Shown piece by piece: positions 1 through 7,874 of a stretch of 64,000 nt of DNA. The notes below the pieces were generated by a model that worked only from the letters and a program-made list of their open reading frames with translations, did not search any database and had not been told where the DNA came from. Source of the stretch: Myxococcales bacterium (lineage in GTDB: Bacteria > Myxococcota_A > Polyangia > Nannocystales > Nannocystaceae); contig JACKDU010000014.1 of NCBI GenBank assembly GCA_020633335.1, forward strand, positions 71,001-135,000, given 5' to 3'. Position 1 is the stretch's first letter. Each line of letters begins with the position of its first letter. Position numbers and translations under genes: made by a program.

Positions 1-1059
1 CCGACGGTCGCGCTCGGGCAGGACGTCGCCAAACGTCACCAGGCGATCGCCGTCGACCCGGGCGATCGCCGGGTCGCCGTAGACGATCGTCGGCAGGACC
101 GTCAGCGAGTCGCCGAGGCGGGCGGTCTCAAAGCAGAGGCGCGGCTCGATCGACGCCTTCTTGCGGGGGAGGCGCTTGCTCCGGATGTGGACCGTCGTGT
201 GCTTCTCGAGGTGGGGGATGACCTCGGTGACGATCCCCGCCGCCTGCTCCCTGGGATAGGTGATGCCGGCCTTGAGGCGTCGCACCTCGTCGCGGCTGAG
301 GCCGCTCGGCGCCGTCGGGTGGAGGGTGTCGCCGCAGAGGGCGACGCCGTTGGCGAAGAGCTCGGTGATCGACGGATCGCGGACCAGGGTGATCCGAAAG
401 CCCTCGCCGTCGTCGGCGATCTTGACGTGGGGCCGCAGCGCGTCGGCGCTGACCGTCATCGGCGCGCCGTCGAGGCGGACGTCGGCGCCGTGGGTGAGGT
501 GACGGAGGATCTCCCGCATCATCTTGGTCGGCGGCACGCCGCGGCTGAGGGCGCCGAGGGTGACCTCGATCGTCATGTCGTCGGCGCTGGTGAAGAGCGC
601 CGGGGCGCCCTCGATCCGGCCGCTCGCGTACTCGGTGAGGCGGTGCTGGAGCGGCTCCTCCGGGCCCTCGCCCTCGCCGCGGACCAGCGCCCGATCGAGG
701 GCGAGCCCGTCGGGCGTCCGCCGGAGCCGGTAGGCGACTCGCGCCGTCCGCGCGCCTGCGCTCGGGAGGGCCTCGCCGCCCTCGCGCGCCCGCTTGAGGG
801 CGATCACCGCGGCCGCGACGTGGAAGCAGGCGTCGGCCCGACTCGCGCACTCGCACTCCCACTCCTCGTCCTCCGGGAAGAGGGTGACGGCGGGCGCGAC
901 CGGCGAGCCCTTGACCGCGACCCGGAGGACGATCTCGTCGTCGTCCTCGCGCTCGCCGACCACCGCCCCCGCCCGCGCCAGCTCGACGCCGCGGGACCAG
1001 ATCCGCGGTCCGCTGGCCTTGCGGATCGCGGCGAAGAGGGGTTCGAGGTCGTGCTCCAC
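1..1059 (-). CDS. SWIM zinc-finger SNF2-type helicase, N-terminal part (runs off left edge)
   Basis: The first 353 residues of a protein whose C-terminus lies outside the window. A SWIM zinc finger is visible at residues 69-80 (C69, C71, C78, H80; pattern CxCx6CxH). The segment after it has the mixed beta/alpha character of the region that precedes the ATPase core in bacterial SWIM-SNF2 proteins. Those proteins are DNA-dependent ATPases thought to remodel or translocate on nucleoprotein, but the helicase motifs themselves are not in view, so the family call rests on the SWIM finger and N-terminal layout. I chose GTG at 1059 because the frame upstream lacks conserved-looking sequence. It is divergent from the flavin oxidase gene, with 418 bases between them. 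Confidence 0.65.
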   Translation of the reverse strand, partial: MEHDLEPLFAAIRKASGPRIWSRGVELARAGAVVGEREDDDEIVLRVAVKGSPVAPAVTLFPEDEEWECECASRADACFHVAAAVIALKRAREGGEALPSAGARTARVAYRLRRTPDGLALDRALVRGEGEGPEEPLQHRLTEYASGRIEGAPALFTSADDMTIEVTLGALSRGVPPTKMMREILRHLTHGADVRLDGAPMTVSADALRPHVKIADDGEGFRITLVRDPSITELFANGVALCGDTLHPTAPSGLSRDEVRRLKAGITYPREQAAGIVTEVIPHLEKHTTVHIRSKRLPRKKASIEPRLCFETARLGDSLTVLPTIVYGDPAIARVDGDRLVTFGDVLPERDRR

Positions 1060-1477
1060 GGTCCTGGCCTGGCGTCCGAGGGGGTACTACAGGTCCCGCT
1101 GTCGGCGCCAGCGCCAGCGCCAGCGCTCGGCGGCGAGGCTCGGGCGGACGCGAGGCGTAGTACAGGTCGGGCAATGACGCCAGCGAGAGAGGGCGTCGAC
1201 GAGAGGCGACGCCGGCTCTGGTCGATGGTGCAGTCGCTGGTTGCCCGCTGATCACCTCGCTCAGCGCGGGGTCTTGGCGCTCGCCGGCGATCATCGGCCG
1301 CGCAGACGTCCTCGAAAGCCCGAAATTCGCCCTCCAACGCCGGTTTTTGGCGAGATCCGCCGCCGAACAACGTCCGCCCGAGCCCCCGCTCGAGCCCTCG
1401 CGGAGGCGCGCGCACGCGAGCGTCGCGGTCGGCGCCGTTAGATTGGCCCGGCGCCAACCGCGACGTATCGTCGCTCG
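1060..1477. other. 418-base intergenic region, no gene seen
   Basis: Lies between two divergent genes. It holds a short run of the hexamer gcgcca around 1105-1127 and two related 8-mers (tacaggtc near 1089 and 1162). Frames here are short and have no coding character. The right end carries two possible -10 elements for the flavin oxidase gene. Nothing else recognisable. Confidence 0.5.
1439..1471 (+). promoter_or_regulatory. -10 elements of the flavin oxidase gene
   Basis: TAGATT at 1439-1444 and TATCGT at 1466-1471. The second ends 6 bases before ATG 1478 and would give a leaderless mRNA. The first is followed by the same GGCC as the -10 at 33811 and would give a leader of about 30 bases. 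I cannot tell which is used. Confidence 0.4.
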
Positions 1478-3220
1478 ATGGCACATACTCCGATCTTCTC
1501 TCGGCTGCGGCGAATCGCGGCCATGGTCATGTGGGGTCAGCGACGCGGGATCACCTCGCCCGAGGAGCTCCAGTCGGCATGGGAGGAGCACCAGCTCTCC
1601 CGGCGCGGGCTCGGCAAGGCTGCGGCCGCGGTGGTGGCTGGCTACGCGACGAGCGGCTGCGCCGGCGGCGAGGGGGACACCGAGAGCGACACCGACACCG
1701 GCGGTGGCGGTGACGGTGCGCGCGTGGTGATCGTCGGCGGCGGCGTCGCCGGGATCCACTGCGCCTATCGCCTCAAGGAGGCCGGGATCAAGGCGACCGT
1801 CCACGACGCCTGGAACCGCGTCGGCGGCCGGATGTACTCGACCTCCGAGGGCGCGCCCGCGGGGATGGTGATCGAGCTCGGCGGCGAGCTCATCGACTCC
1901 AACCACGCGACCCTCTGGGCGCTCTCCGAGGAGCTCGGGATCACCCTCGACGATCGCCACGCGGTGGCCACCGGCGAGGTCTACTGGGTCGACGGCGCGG
2001 CGGCCGACGAGGCGACGGTCCTCACCCAGTGGATGGCGGTCGCGCCGACGATGGCGATGATGGTCGAGGCCGCCGACAACGACGACGCGGCCTACGAGAT
2101 GTACGACAACCTCTCGCTCCGCGACTGGCTCGACGCCAACGTGCCGATCGCCACCTACCGCGAGCTCCACATCGTCCTCGACACCGCCTACCGCGGCGAG
2201 TTCGGCCTCGAGAACGACGAGCAGTCGTCGCTCAACATGCTCTACCTGATCGGCTCGGACACCGTCGACGAGTTCAAGATCTTCGGCGAGTCCGACGAGC
2301 GCTGGCACACCCACGGCGGCAACGAGACCTTCATCACCAAGATGGCCGAGGCCCTCGACGCCGATCAGGTCGTCCTCGAGAGCCGGCTGATCGCCGCCCG
2401 CGACGGCGACGGCGGGGCCTTCGTCCTCACCTTCGCGGCCGCCGACGGGGCCGAGAGCGAGGTCGAGTGCGACCACGTGGTCTTCGCGCTCCCCTACAAC
2501 AAGCTCCGCGAGTGCGACCTCACGGCGCTGACGCTCTCCGACGAGAAGCGCCAGATCATCGACGAGCTCGGCTACGGCACCAACGCCAAGGTGATGGGCA
2601 ACTTCACCTCGCCGATCTGGCGCGACATGTACACGGCGAGCGGCTCGGTCACCGGCGACATCGCCTTCCAGCAGTGCTGGGACACGTCGATCGGCCAGGC
2701 CGGCCCCGAGGGGATCATGACCAACTTCCTCGGCGGCCAGGCGGGGGTCGACTCCGGCACCGGTAGCGCCGAGGAGTGGTACACCACGAAGCTCGTCGCC
2801 GGCCTCGAGGAGGTCTTCCCGGGCGCGCAGGCGGCCTACATCGCCAACTCGGCGGTCCGCATGCACTGGCCCTCGGTGCCGACCCACATGGGCTCGTACA
2901 CCTGCTACAAGCCCGGTCAGTGGGCCTTCTGGTCGCTCGAGGGCGTCCGCGAGGGCAACCTCCACTTCTGCGGTGAGCACTGCTCGCCGGAGTTCCAGGG
3001 GTGGATGGAGGGGGGCGCCGAGACCGGCGGCCTGGTGGCGATGGAGATCATCGACGACCTCGGCGCGACCGCGTCGCCCTTCCACCTCGACCTCGTCGCC
3101 CGCCAGACCTCGGCGGCGCCGCACCCCTGCTACCACGGCGATCGCAACCCGCCGCTCCGCTGGGGGGCGCGTCGGCGCCTCCTCCGGGAGCGCTTCGGGG
3201 CGCGCCTCGGCGCCCGCTAG
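1478..3220 (+). CDS. Tat-exported flavin-containing amine oxidase family protein
   Basis: 580 residues. A twin-arginine-like motif (SRRGLGK, residues 41-47) is followed by a hydrophobic stretch and a Cys at 61 (ATSGC), suggesting Tat export and lipidation. An acidic linker precedes the FAD-binding Rossmann start VVIVGGGVAGIHCAYRL (from residue 83) and the second flavin motif RVGGRMYS (about 114-121). The C-terminal GGAETGG fits the last FAD-contact segment of the monoamine oxidase family. The enzyme should oxidise an amine or similar substrate with FAD, outside the cytoplasmic membrane; the substrate cannot be read. The 40 residues before the twin arginines are unusually long, so a later start is possible, but ATG 1478 is supported by a -10 element 6 bases upstream. 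Confidence 0.85.
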   Translation: MAHTPIFSRLRRIAAMVMWGQRRGITSPEELQSAWEEHQLSRRGLGKAAAAVVAGYATSGCAGGEGDTESDTDTGGGGDGARVVIVGGGVAGIHCAYRLKEAGIKATVHDAWNRVGGRMYSTSEGAPAGMVIELGGELIDSNHATLWALSEELGITLDDRHAVATGEVYWVDGAAADEATVLTQWMAVAPTMAMMVEAADNDDAAYEMYDNLSLRDWLDANVPIATYRELHIVLDTAYRGEFGLENDEQSSLNMLYLIGSDTVDEFKIFGESDERWHTHGGNETFITKMAEALDADQVVLESRLIAARDGDGGAFVLTFAAADGAESEVECDHVVFALPYNKLRECDLTALTLSDEKRQIIDELGYGTNAKVMGNFTSPIWRDMYTASGSVTGDIAFQQCWDTSIGQAGPEGIMTNFLGGQAGVDSGTGSAEEWYTTKLVAGLEEVFPGAQAAYIANSAVRMHWPSVPTHMGSYTCYKPGQWAFWSLEGVREGNLHFCGEHCSPEFQGWMEGGAETGGLVAMEIIDDLGATASPFHLDLVARQTSAAPHPCYHGDRNPPLRWGARRRLLRERFGARLGAR

Positions 3221-3239
3221 CGCGCTCGCGCGCGCGCTC

Positions 3240-3274
3240 GTCTCCCTCCGCGGCGGCCGCTCGCGGGGGGAGAC
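3240..3274 (+). terminator. Hairpin between convergent genes
   Basis: GTCTCCC (3240-3246) pairs with GGGAGAC (3268-3274), and an inner CCGCG pairs with CGCGG. It lies 19 bases after the flavin oxidase stop. There is no T-tract, as is usual for the hairpins in this window. Confidence 0.45.
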
Positions 3275-3378
3275 GCGTGTTGCTCGTCGGCTACAGATGC
3301 CCGATCTGCGCCCTCCTCGCGCCTAGCCAGCGACGACGATCCCGACGCGAGGCGGGTCGATACGTCGCGGTCGAGGCA

Positions 3379-4068
3379 CTAGCGGACGACGAAGCCGAGG
3401 AAGAGCCCGGCCTGCGGCATCGGCAGCTTCTCCATCATGTGGAAGTGCCAGCCGAGGCGGACCATCCCGCCGAAGACCCCGGCGAAGCGATTGAAGTGAC
3501 GACGGGGGCCGAAGAGGAAGCCGAGCTTGCCCTCGCCCTCGAGCACGCCAGGGACGATCGTCAAGAAGGCGATGCCGAGGCTCGCCGAGGCGAAGAGGCG
3601 GCCCCCCGCCGTGTAGGTGTAGGCGGCGACGTGGTGGCGGTGGGTGAGGACGCCGAGGATGTAGCGCTCGGCGAGGCCGACCGACACGGTGATCTGGTAG
3701 CCGATCGCCCAGCGGCGCGCCTGCCCCTCGCGGCGGCGGAGCGCCCCGCCGAAGAACGAGGTGACGTCGACCGAGGGCAGCGGGCTGATCCCGAAGGTGA
3801 GGCCGTAGGTGTTGGCGTAGACGAAGTGCGGGCGATCGGGGATGTCGGTCGGCGGGTCGACGGGCGCCTCGGGGGCCGGCGCGAGCGGCTCTTCGACCTG
3901 ATCCTCGACCTCGAGGACGGGGCCCTCGGCGATCGGCGCGGCGTCGGCCGGACCTGCGCTCGCGTCGTCGAATTCGCCGGCGTCGATCGGCGCGTCCTCG
4001 GGCGCATCCTCGGCGCCTGGGGCCGCGCTCGCCAGGCCGAGCGTGAGGAGGAGGCCGAGCGCGCTCAT
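3379..4068 (-). CDS. Secreted hypothetical protein, beta-barrel-like
   Basis: 229 residues of unknown function. The signal peptide MSALGLLLTLGLASAAPGA is followed by an acidic, proline-rich segment to about residue 75. The rest alternates short Gly- and aromatic-rich strands (for example FVYANTYGLTFGISPLP and GKLGFLFGPRRHFNRF) and ends in FLGFVVR; a terminal aromatic-containing strand is common in outer-membrane beta-barrels. It overlaps the gene before it by four bases (ATGA at 4065-4068), so the two are translationally coupled. I infer an outer-membrane location, but the number of strands is not clear. Confidence 0.6.
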   Translation of the reverse strand: MSALGLLLTLGLASAAPGAEDAPEDAPIDAGEFDDASAGPADAAPIAEGPVLEVEDQVEEPLAPAPEAPVDPPTDIPDRPHFVYANTYGLTFGISPLPSVDVTSFFGGALRRREGQARRWAIGYQITVSVGLAERYILGVLTHRHHVAAYTYTAGGRLFASASLGIAFLTIVPGVLEGEGKLGFLFGPRRHFNRFAGVFGGMVRLGWHFHMMEKLPMPQAGLFLGFVVR

Positions 4069-4877
4069 CGGCCCGCCCTCCGCCGGCGCAGCCAGGCGAT
4101 CGGCAGGACCAGCCAGAGCCCGAGGGCACCGCGGCCGCCGACCGCGACCGCGCAGGGGATGTAGACCAGGTCCTCCTCGAAGTCCTGATGGCGCAGGACG
4201 ATCGGCTCGGCCCGCGCGCCCGCGGCGTTGACGGCGGTGAAGGTGACGTCATCCTCGGTGTCGGGGAGGCTCCAGCCGTACTCGCCGGGCGCGTCGTCCT
4301 CGACGAAGAGGCGGCCGTCGGCGTAGCGGATCTCGATGATCCCCCCCTCGCCGAAGAAGAGCTCCTCGGGTCCGCCGAGGTCGGCGCGGATCGTCACCGA
4401 GCGGTCGTAGCAGCAGCCGTCCTCGATCTCGCGGCGGAGGGTGACGTCGCCGAGGTGGAGGGGCGGCTGCGAGGGCTCGGCGTCGGCGCGGACCCGGAGG
4501 TAGCCGATCGTGTACTCGCCGCAGGTGACGTCGTAGCCGACCCCGGGGAGCAGCGGCTCCGCCGGGATCACCCGGGCGATCGTCGCCTCGTCGCCCTCGC
4601 AATCGCCGAGGTCGACGCTGCCGGCGATCGAGAGCTGGGTCGGCGCGTCGAGGACCAGCGTGCACCCGCCCTCGTAGACGCTCCCGCACGAGTCGTGGAA
4701 CCACGGGTGGGCGTCGATCGGCACCTCGATCGACGGGTTGTCGAAGGGGGAGTCGTAGTAGCCGCTGCCGAGCTCCTCGCAGGAGGTCGCGCTCGCCCCG
4801 CCCGGGAGCAGCGCGAGCGCGAGCGCGAGCGCGAGGCCGAGGACGCCGGCGCCAGCGTGCGGAGGTCGTCGTCGCAT
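4065..4877 (-). CDS. Secreted Cys-containing protein with MYXO-CTERM-like tail
   Basis: 270 residues, function unknown. A long signal peptide (ALALALALLPGGASA, cleavage near residue 30) leads into a domain with paired cysteines (TSCEELG, HDSCGSVYEGGCTLVL, LGDCEGD, DVTCGEY, DGCCYDRS), likely disulphide-bonded. The C-terminus has a Cys (YIPC), a transmembrane segment (GALGLWLVLPIAWL) and RRRRAGR, the layout of sorting tails processed by rhombosortase/myxosortase-like enzymes, although the usual Gly-Cys pairs are missing. It is the first gene of a coupled pair. The start is supported by a -10 element (TACCAT) ending 6 bases before ATG 4877. Confidence 0.6.
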   Translation of the reverse strand: MRRRPPHAGAGVLGLALALALALLPGGASATSCEELGSGYYDSPFDNPSIEVPIDAHPWFHDSCGSVYEGGCTLVLDAPTQLSIAGSVDLGDCEGDEATIARVIPAEPLLPGVGYDVTCGEYTIGYLRVRADAEPSQPPLHLGDVTLRREIEDGCCYDRSVTIRADLGGPEELFFGEGGIIEIRYADGRLFVEDDAPGEYGWSLPDTEDDVTFTAVNAAGARAEPIVLRHQDFEEDLVYIPCAVAVGGRGALGLWLVLPIAWLRRRRAGR

Positions 4878-4883
4878 CGGCTG

Positions 4884-4889
4884 ATGGTA
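4884..4889 (-). promoter_or_regulatory. -10 element, gene at 4877
   Basis: TACCAT read on the minus strand, 6 bases before ATG 4877; predicts a leaderless mRNA. Confidence 0.45.
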
Positions 4890-4896
4890 GTCGATC

Positions 4897-6594
4897 TCAG
4901 GCCCGCGGGCGCCGGAGGCTCGCGGCCGCGAGGAGCGTCACCCCGACCCCGAGCCCGAAGAGCACCCAGCCGACCCCGAGGAGGAGCGGGTCGCGGAACT
5001 TGAGGAGGTTCTGGACCATCGCCGTCAGGGTCGAGGCGAGCATGAAGATCGCCGGGATCGCGGTCGGCCAGGTCGGCCAGCGCCGGCTCCGGAGGTAGAG
5101 GGTGGCGAGGAGGAGGGTGAGCGCGGCGAGGAGCTGGTTGGTGGTCCCGAAGAGCTGCCAGAGGGCGAGGCCGGCGGGCCGCTGGACGATCGCCCCCGCG
5201 ACCTCGACGTCGACCTCGTAGAACGCGAAGAGGGCGATCACCAGGCAGGCGAGGCCGGCGGCGAGGTGGCGGTTCTGGCTCCCGGGGATCCGCCAGGTCG
5301 CGCCGATCTCCTCGATGTTGAAGCGGAGGAGGCGGGTCGCCGAGTCGAGGGTGGTGAGCGCGAACGAGACGACGACCATGGCGATCAGCGCGGCCGCGAC
5401 CTCGCCCGGGATCCCGAGGGCGACGAGGAAGGTGGTGGTCCCCTGGATGAACGCGTCGATCTGCTTGGGGAGCGCCTGGACCGCGCTCCAGTCGGCGTAG
5501 GCGTGCTCCCAGGCCGCCGCGTCGCCGATCCCGGCGGTGCAGGCGAGGGTCGCCAGGAGGGCGAGGAGGCTCTCGCCGAGCATCGCCCCGTAGCCGATCG
5601 GCCGGGCGTCGGTCTCGCGGTCGAGCTGCTTGGCGGTGGTCCCCGACGAGACCAGGCCGTGGAAGCCGCTCGCCGCCCCGCAGGCGATGACGATGAAGAC
5701 CAGCGGGAGGAGCGGCGGCGCGCCCGGGGGATCGGCGCGGAAGAAGGGCGCGGCGAATTGATGATCGCCGGCGAAGAGGCCGAGGTACGCGAGGCCGAGC
5801 CCGAGGTAGAGGAGGAGCGAATTGAGGAAGTCGCGGGCCTGGAGGAGCGCCCACACCGGGACCACCGAGGCGATGAAGGCGTAGGCGAGGAGGATCCAGG
5901 TCCAGAGCGTCGGCGTCGGCCAGGCGGCCGGGTCGAGGCCCATCGTCGGCGCCGCCATGCCGACGCCGATCGCCGCGAGCTCGAGGACGAAGCCGACGAT
6001 CGCCACCGGCAGGAGCGGCACCCCGCGGCGGTGCATGAGGTAGCCGGAGATCGCCGCGACGATCATCAGCGCCAGCGAGGGGAAGACCGCCTGCGGGTAG
6101 CCCGGCGCGCCGGGGGCGAGCTCGACCGCGAAGAGGCGGGCGATCACGTAGACGAAGACGCCCATCGCCAGGGCGACGCCGAAGAAGATGATCAGGTGGA
6201 GGAGGGCGCGAGCGCGCGGGCCGATCACCGCGCCGGCGACCTCGCCGACCGACATCCCGCGGCTGCGCACCGAGAGGACCATCGCCGCGAGGTCGTGGAC
6301 GCAGCCGACGAAGATCGCCCCGAGGACCACCCAGGCGAGCGCCGGGCCCCAGCCCCAGATCACCGCGACCGCCGGACCGAGCATCGGCGCGAGGCCGGTG
6401 ATCGACGCGAAGTGGTGGCCGAAGAGCACCGCGGGCCGGGTCGGCACGTAGTCGACGTCGTCGCGCTGGGCGTGCGCTGGCGTGATCGCCGCGGGGTCGA
6501 GGTGGAAGACCCGCTCGGCGAGGAAGCGGGCGTAGACCCGATAGCCGACGAAGTAGGCCGCGAAGGCGAGGAGGGCGGCGAGCGCTGGGGTCAC
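4897..6594 (-). CDS. cstA: CstA-family carbon starvation / peptide transporter
   Basis: 565 residues, a polytopic inner-membrane protein. The N-terminus ALLAFAAYFVGYRVYARFLA, the motif YVPTRPAVLFGHHFASITG and the following GPAVAVIWGWGPALAWVV are hallmarks of the CstA/BtsT family, which imports peptides or pyruvate in E. coli. The later SGFHGLVSSGTTAKQL segment is also typical. It is shorter than E. coli CstA (about 700 residues), ending after the last membrane segments. I place the start at GTG 6594: the frame is open a further 175 codons upstream, but that extension is low-complexity and unlike any CstA N-terminus, and TACCAA lies 6 bases before this GTG. Confidence 0.88.
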   Translation of the reverse strand: MTPALAALLAFAAYFVGYRVYARFLAERVFHLDPAAITPAHAQRDDVDYVPTRPAVLFGHHFASITGLAPMLGPAVAVIWGWGPALAWVVLGAIFVGCVHDLAAMVLSVRSRGMSVGEVAGAVIGPRARALLHLIIFFGVALAMGVFVYVIARLFAVELAPGAPGYPQAVFPSLALMIVAAISGYLMHRRGVPLLPVAIVGFVLELAAIGVGMAAPTMGLDPAAWPTPTLWTWILLAYAFIASVVPVWALLQARDFLNSLLLYLGLGLAYLGLFAGDHQFAAPFFRADPPGAPPLLPLVFIVIACGAASGFHGLVSSGTTAKQLDRETDARPIGYGAMLGESLLALLATLACTAGIGDAAAWEHAYADWSAVQALPKQIDAFIQGTTTFLVALGIPGEVAAALIAMVVVSFALTTLDSATRLLRFNIEEIGATWRIPGSQNRHLAAGLACLVIALFAFYEVDVEVAGAIVQRPAGLALWQLFGTTNQLLAALTLLLATLYLRSRRWPTWPTAIPAIFMLASTLTAMVQNLLKFRDPLLLGVGWVLFGLGVGVTLLAAASLRRPRA

Positions 6595-6796
6595 CGGCAA
6601 TTGGTAGCGCGGTGCGGCGGCGCCCGTCACCCGCGGGCGCCGCGATCGCGGGGGGCTGACAGCGGCGCCCTGGAGAGGTGCGCGGCGATCTGACAGCGTC
6701 GCCGCGGATCGCCGGCGTGATCCGCCGAATTGGGCCGAATTAGGCCTCCAGGACGGCGATCTCGACGATGGCACGGCCACTGCATTGAGGCCGAGC

Positions 6797-7699
6797 ATGG
6801 TTCGCATCGACCGCGCCCTGGCCCCCGCCCTCGCCCTCCTCGCTGGCTTCGCGCTCCTCTCCGGCTGCGACGCCGAGGAGCCGGACGACTCCGGCTCCAA
6901 CCTCGAGATCGACGGCTCGGAGGGCGGGGGCCCGGGCGAGGGGCTCTGGCGGGCGACCCCCTGCGGGGGCGAGGTCACCGAGGTCGAGTGCCAGACGAGC
7001 GAGGGCGAGGAGGGGGTCTCCTTCTGCCTCCAGGTCAGCGGCGAGGAGGCCTGGACCGCCTGCACCGTCGACCCCGCCTGTCTCCCCGGGGAGAGCTCCG
7101 ACAACGGCTGCTTCGGCACCTACTGCGCCTACGACGGCCAGCACCTGGTCGAGCACTCCTGGGCGGTCGAGGGCGAGTGCGGGACCCCGCTGGTGGTCGT
7201 CCTCGACGACGAGCCGCTCGGCTACGAGCCGGTGAGCGGCGCCGACTTCGACCTCACCGGCCGCGGCGACTGCCTCGGCACCGACTGGCCGACGGTGCCC
7301 TGGCTCGCGCTCGACCGCGACGGCGACGGGGTGATCAGCGGCGGCCGCGAGCTCTTCGGCGAGGGGTGGATCATGGCCTCGGGGACAGACGCGAGCCACG
7401 GCTTTGAGGCGCTCATCGAGCTCGACGCGGATCGCGACGGGATGATCACGGCGGCGGATCCTGCGTTCGCCGAGCTCGTCCTCTGGTCGGATCTCGACGG
7501 CGATCGCCGCGGGGAGCTGCGGGAGCTGACGCCGATCGCCGAGGCGGGGCTCTTCGCGATTCACCTCGACTTCGCGCGGAAGGTGGAGTGCGACGAGCGG
7601 GGGAACTGCGCGGGCGAGCGGGCGCGGGTCGAGTACATCGGCGCCGGCGGGGAGCCGCGGCGGGGTGAGGTGATCGACGTGTATCTGGCGTGTGAGTAG
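6797..7699 (+). CDS. Lipoprotein with EF-hand-like calcium loops
   Basis: 300 residues. Signal peptide and lipobox ALLSGC, then an acidic Gly-rich linker, a Cys-containing middle region, and three Asp-rich loops near residues 175-240: DRDGDGVISGGREL, DADRDGMITAADPAF and DLDGDRRGELREL. The first two fit the DxDxDG pattern of EF-hand or dockerin-type calcium sites, so calcium binding outside the cell is likely. The exact role is unknown. I prefer ATG 6797 to the TTG four codons earlier because it sits directly before the signal sequence. It is divergent from cstA. Confidence 0.7.
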   Translation: MVRIDRALAPALALLAGFALLSGCDAEEPDDSGSNLEIDGSEGGGPGEGLWRATPCGGEVTEVECQTSEGEEGVSFCLQVSGEEAWTACTVDPACLPGESSDNGCFGTYCAYDGQHLVEHSWAVEGECGTPLVVVLDDEPLGYEPVSGADFDLTGRGDCLGTDWPTVPWLALDRDGDGVISGGRELFGEGWIMASGTDASHGFEALIELDADRDGMITAADPAFAELVLWSDLDGDRRGELRELTPIAEAGLFAIHLDFARKVECDERGNCAGERARVEYIGAGGEPRRGEVIDVYLACE

Positions 7700-7733
7700 G
7701 GACGCGCGCCCCCTCAGTCCGAGTCGAGCTCAG

Positions 7734-7874
7734 ACCGAAGCGAGCTGCATCACCGCCGGCGCCGCCTTGATCGGCGCGACCCGCCGCCGATCACACGCCG
7801 ACACCGCGCGCGCGAAGTCCTCCAAACCCTACACCGAAGCGAGCTGATCTTGATCGGCGCGACCCGCCGCCGAT
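7734..7874. repeat. Imperfect duplication at the 3' end of the SulP gene
   Basis: A 14-base block (accgaagcgagctg, 7734-7747 and 7833-7846) and a 26-base block (7766-7791 and 7849-7874) each occur twice in the same order, 99 and 83 bases apart. The blocks are separated by 18 bases in the distal copy and 2 in the proximal copy. The duplication lies within and just beyond the SulP coding end. Confidence 0.8.

Noticed and set aside
1105..1127. gcgcca tandem repeat
   Set aside because: Only about four units in intergenic DNA; ordinary simple repeat.
128..3136. A 1002-codon open frame on the minus strand across the first two genes
   Set aside because: It is Arg/Asp/Val-rich low-complexity sequence opposite the real genes and has no domain; GC-rich DNA keeps antisense frames open.
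4897..7119. An N-terminal extension of CstA by 175 codons
   Set aside because: The extension is Pro/Ser/Arg-rich, overlaps the divergent EF-hand lipoprotein gene and its promoter, and CstA proteins begin at the first membrane span.
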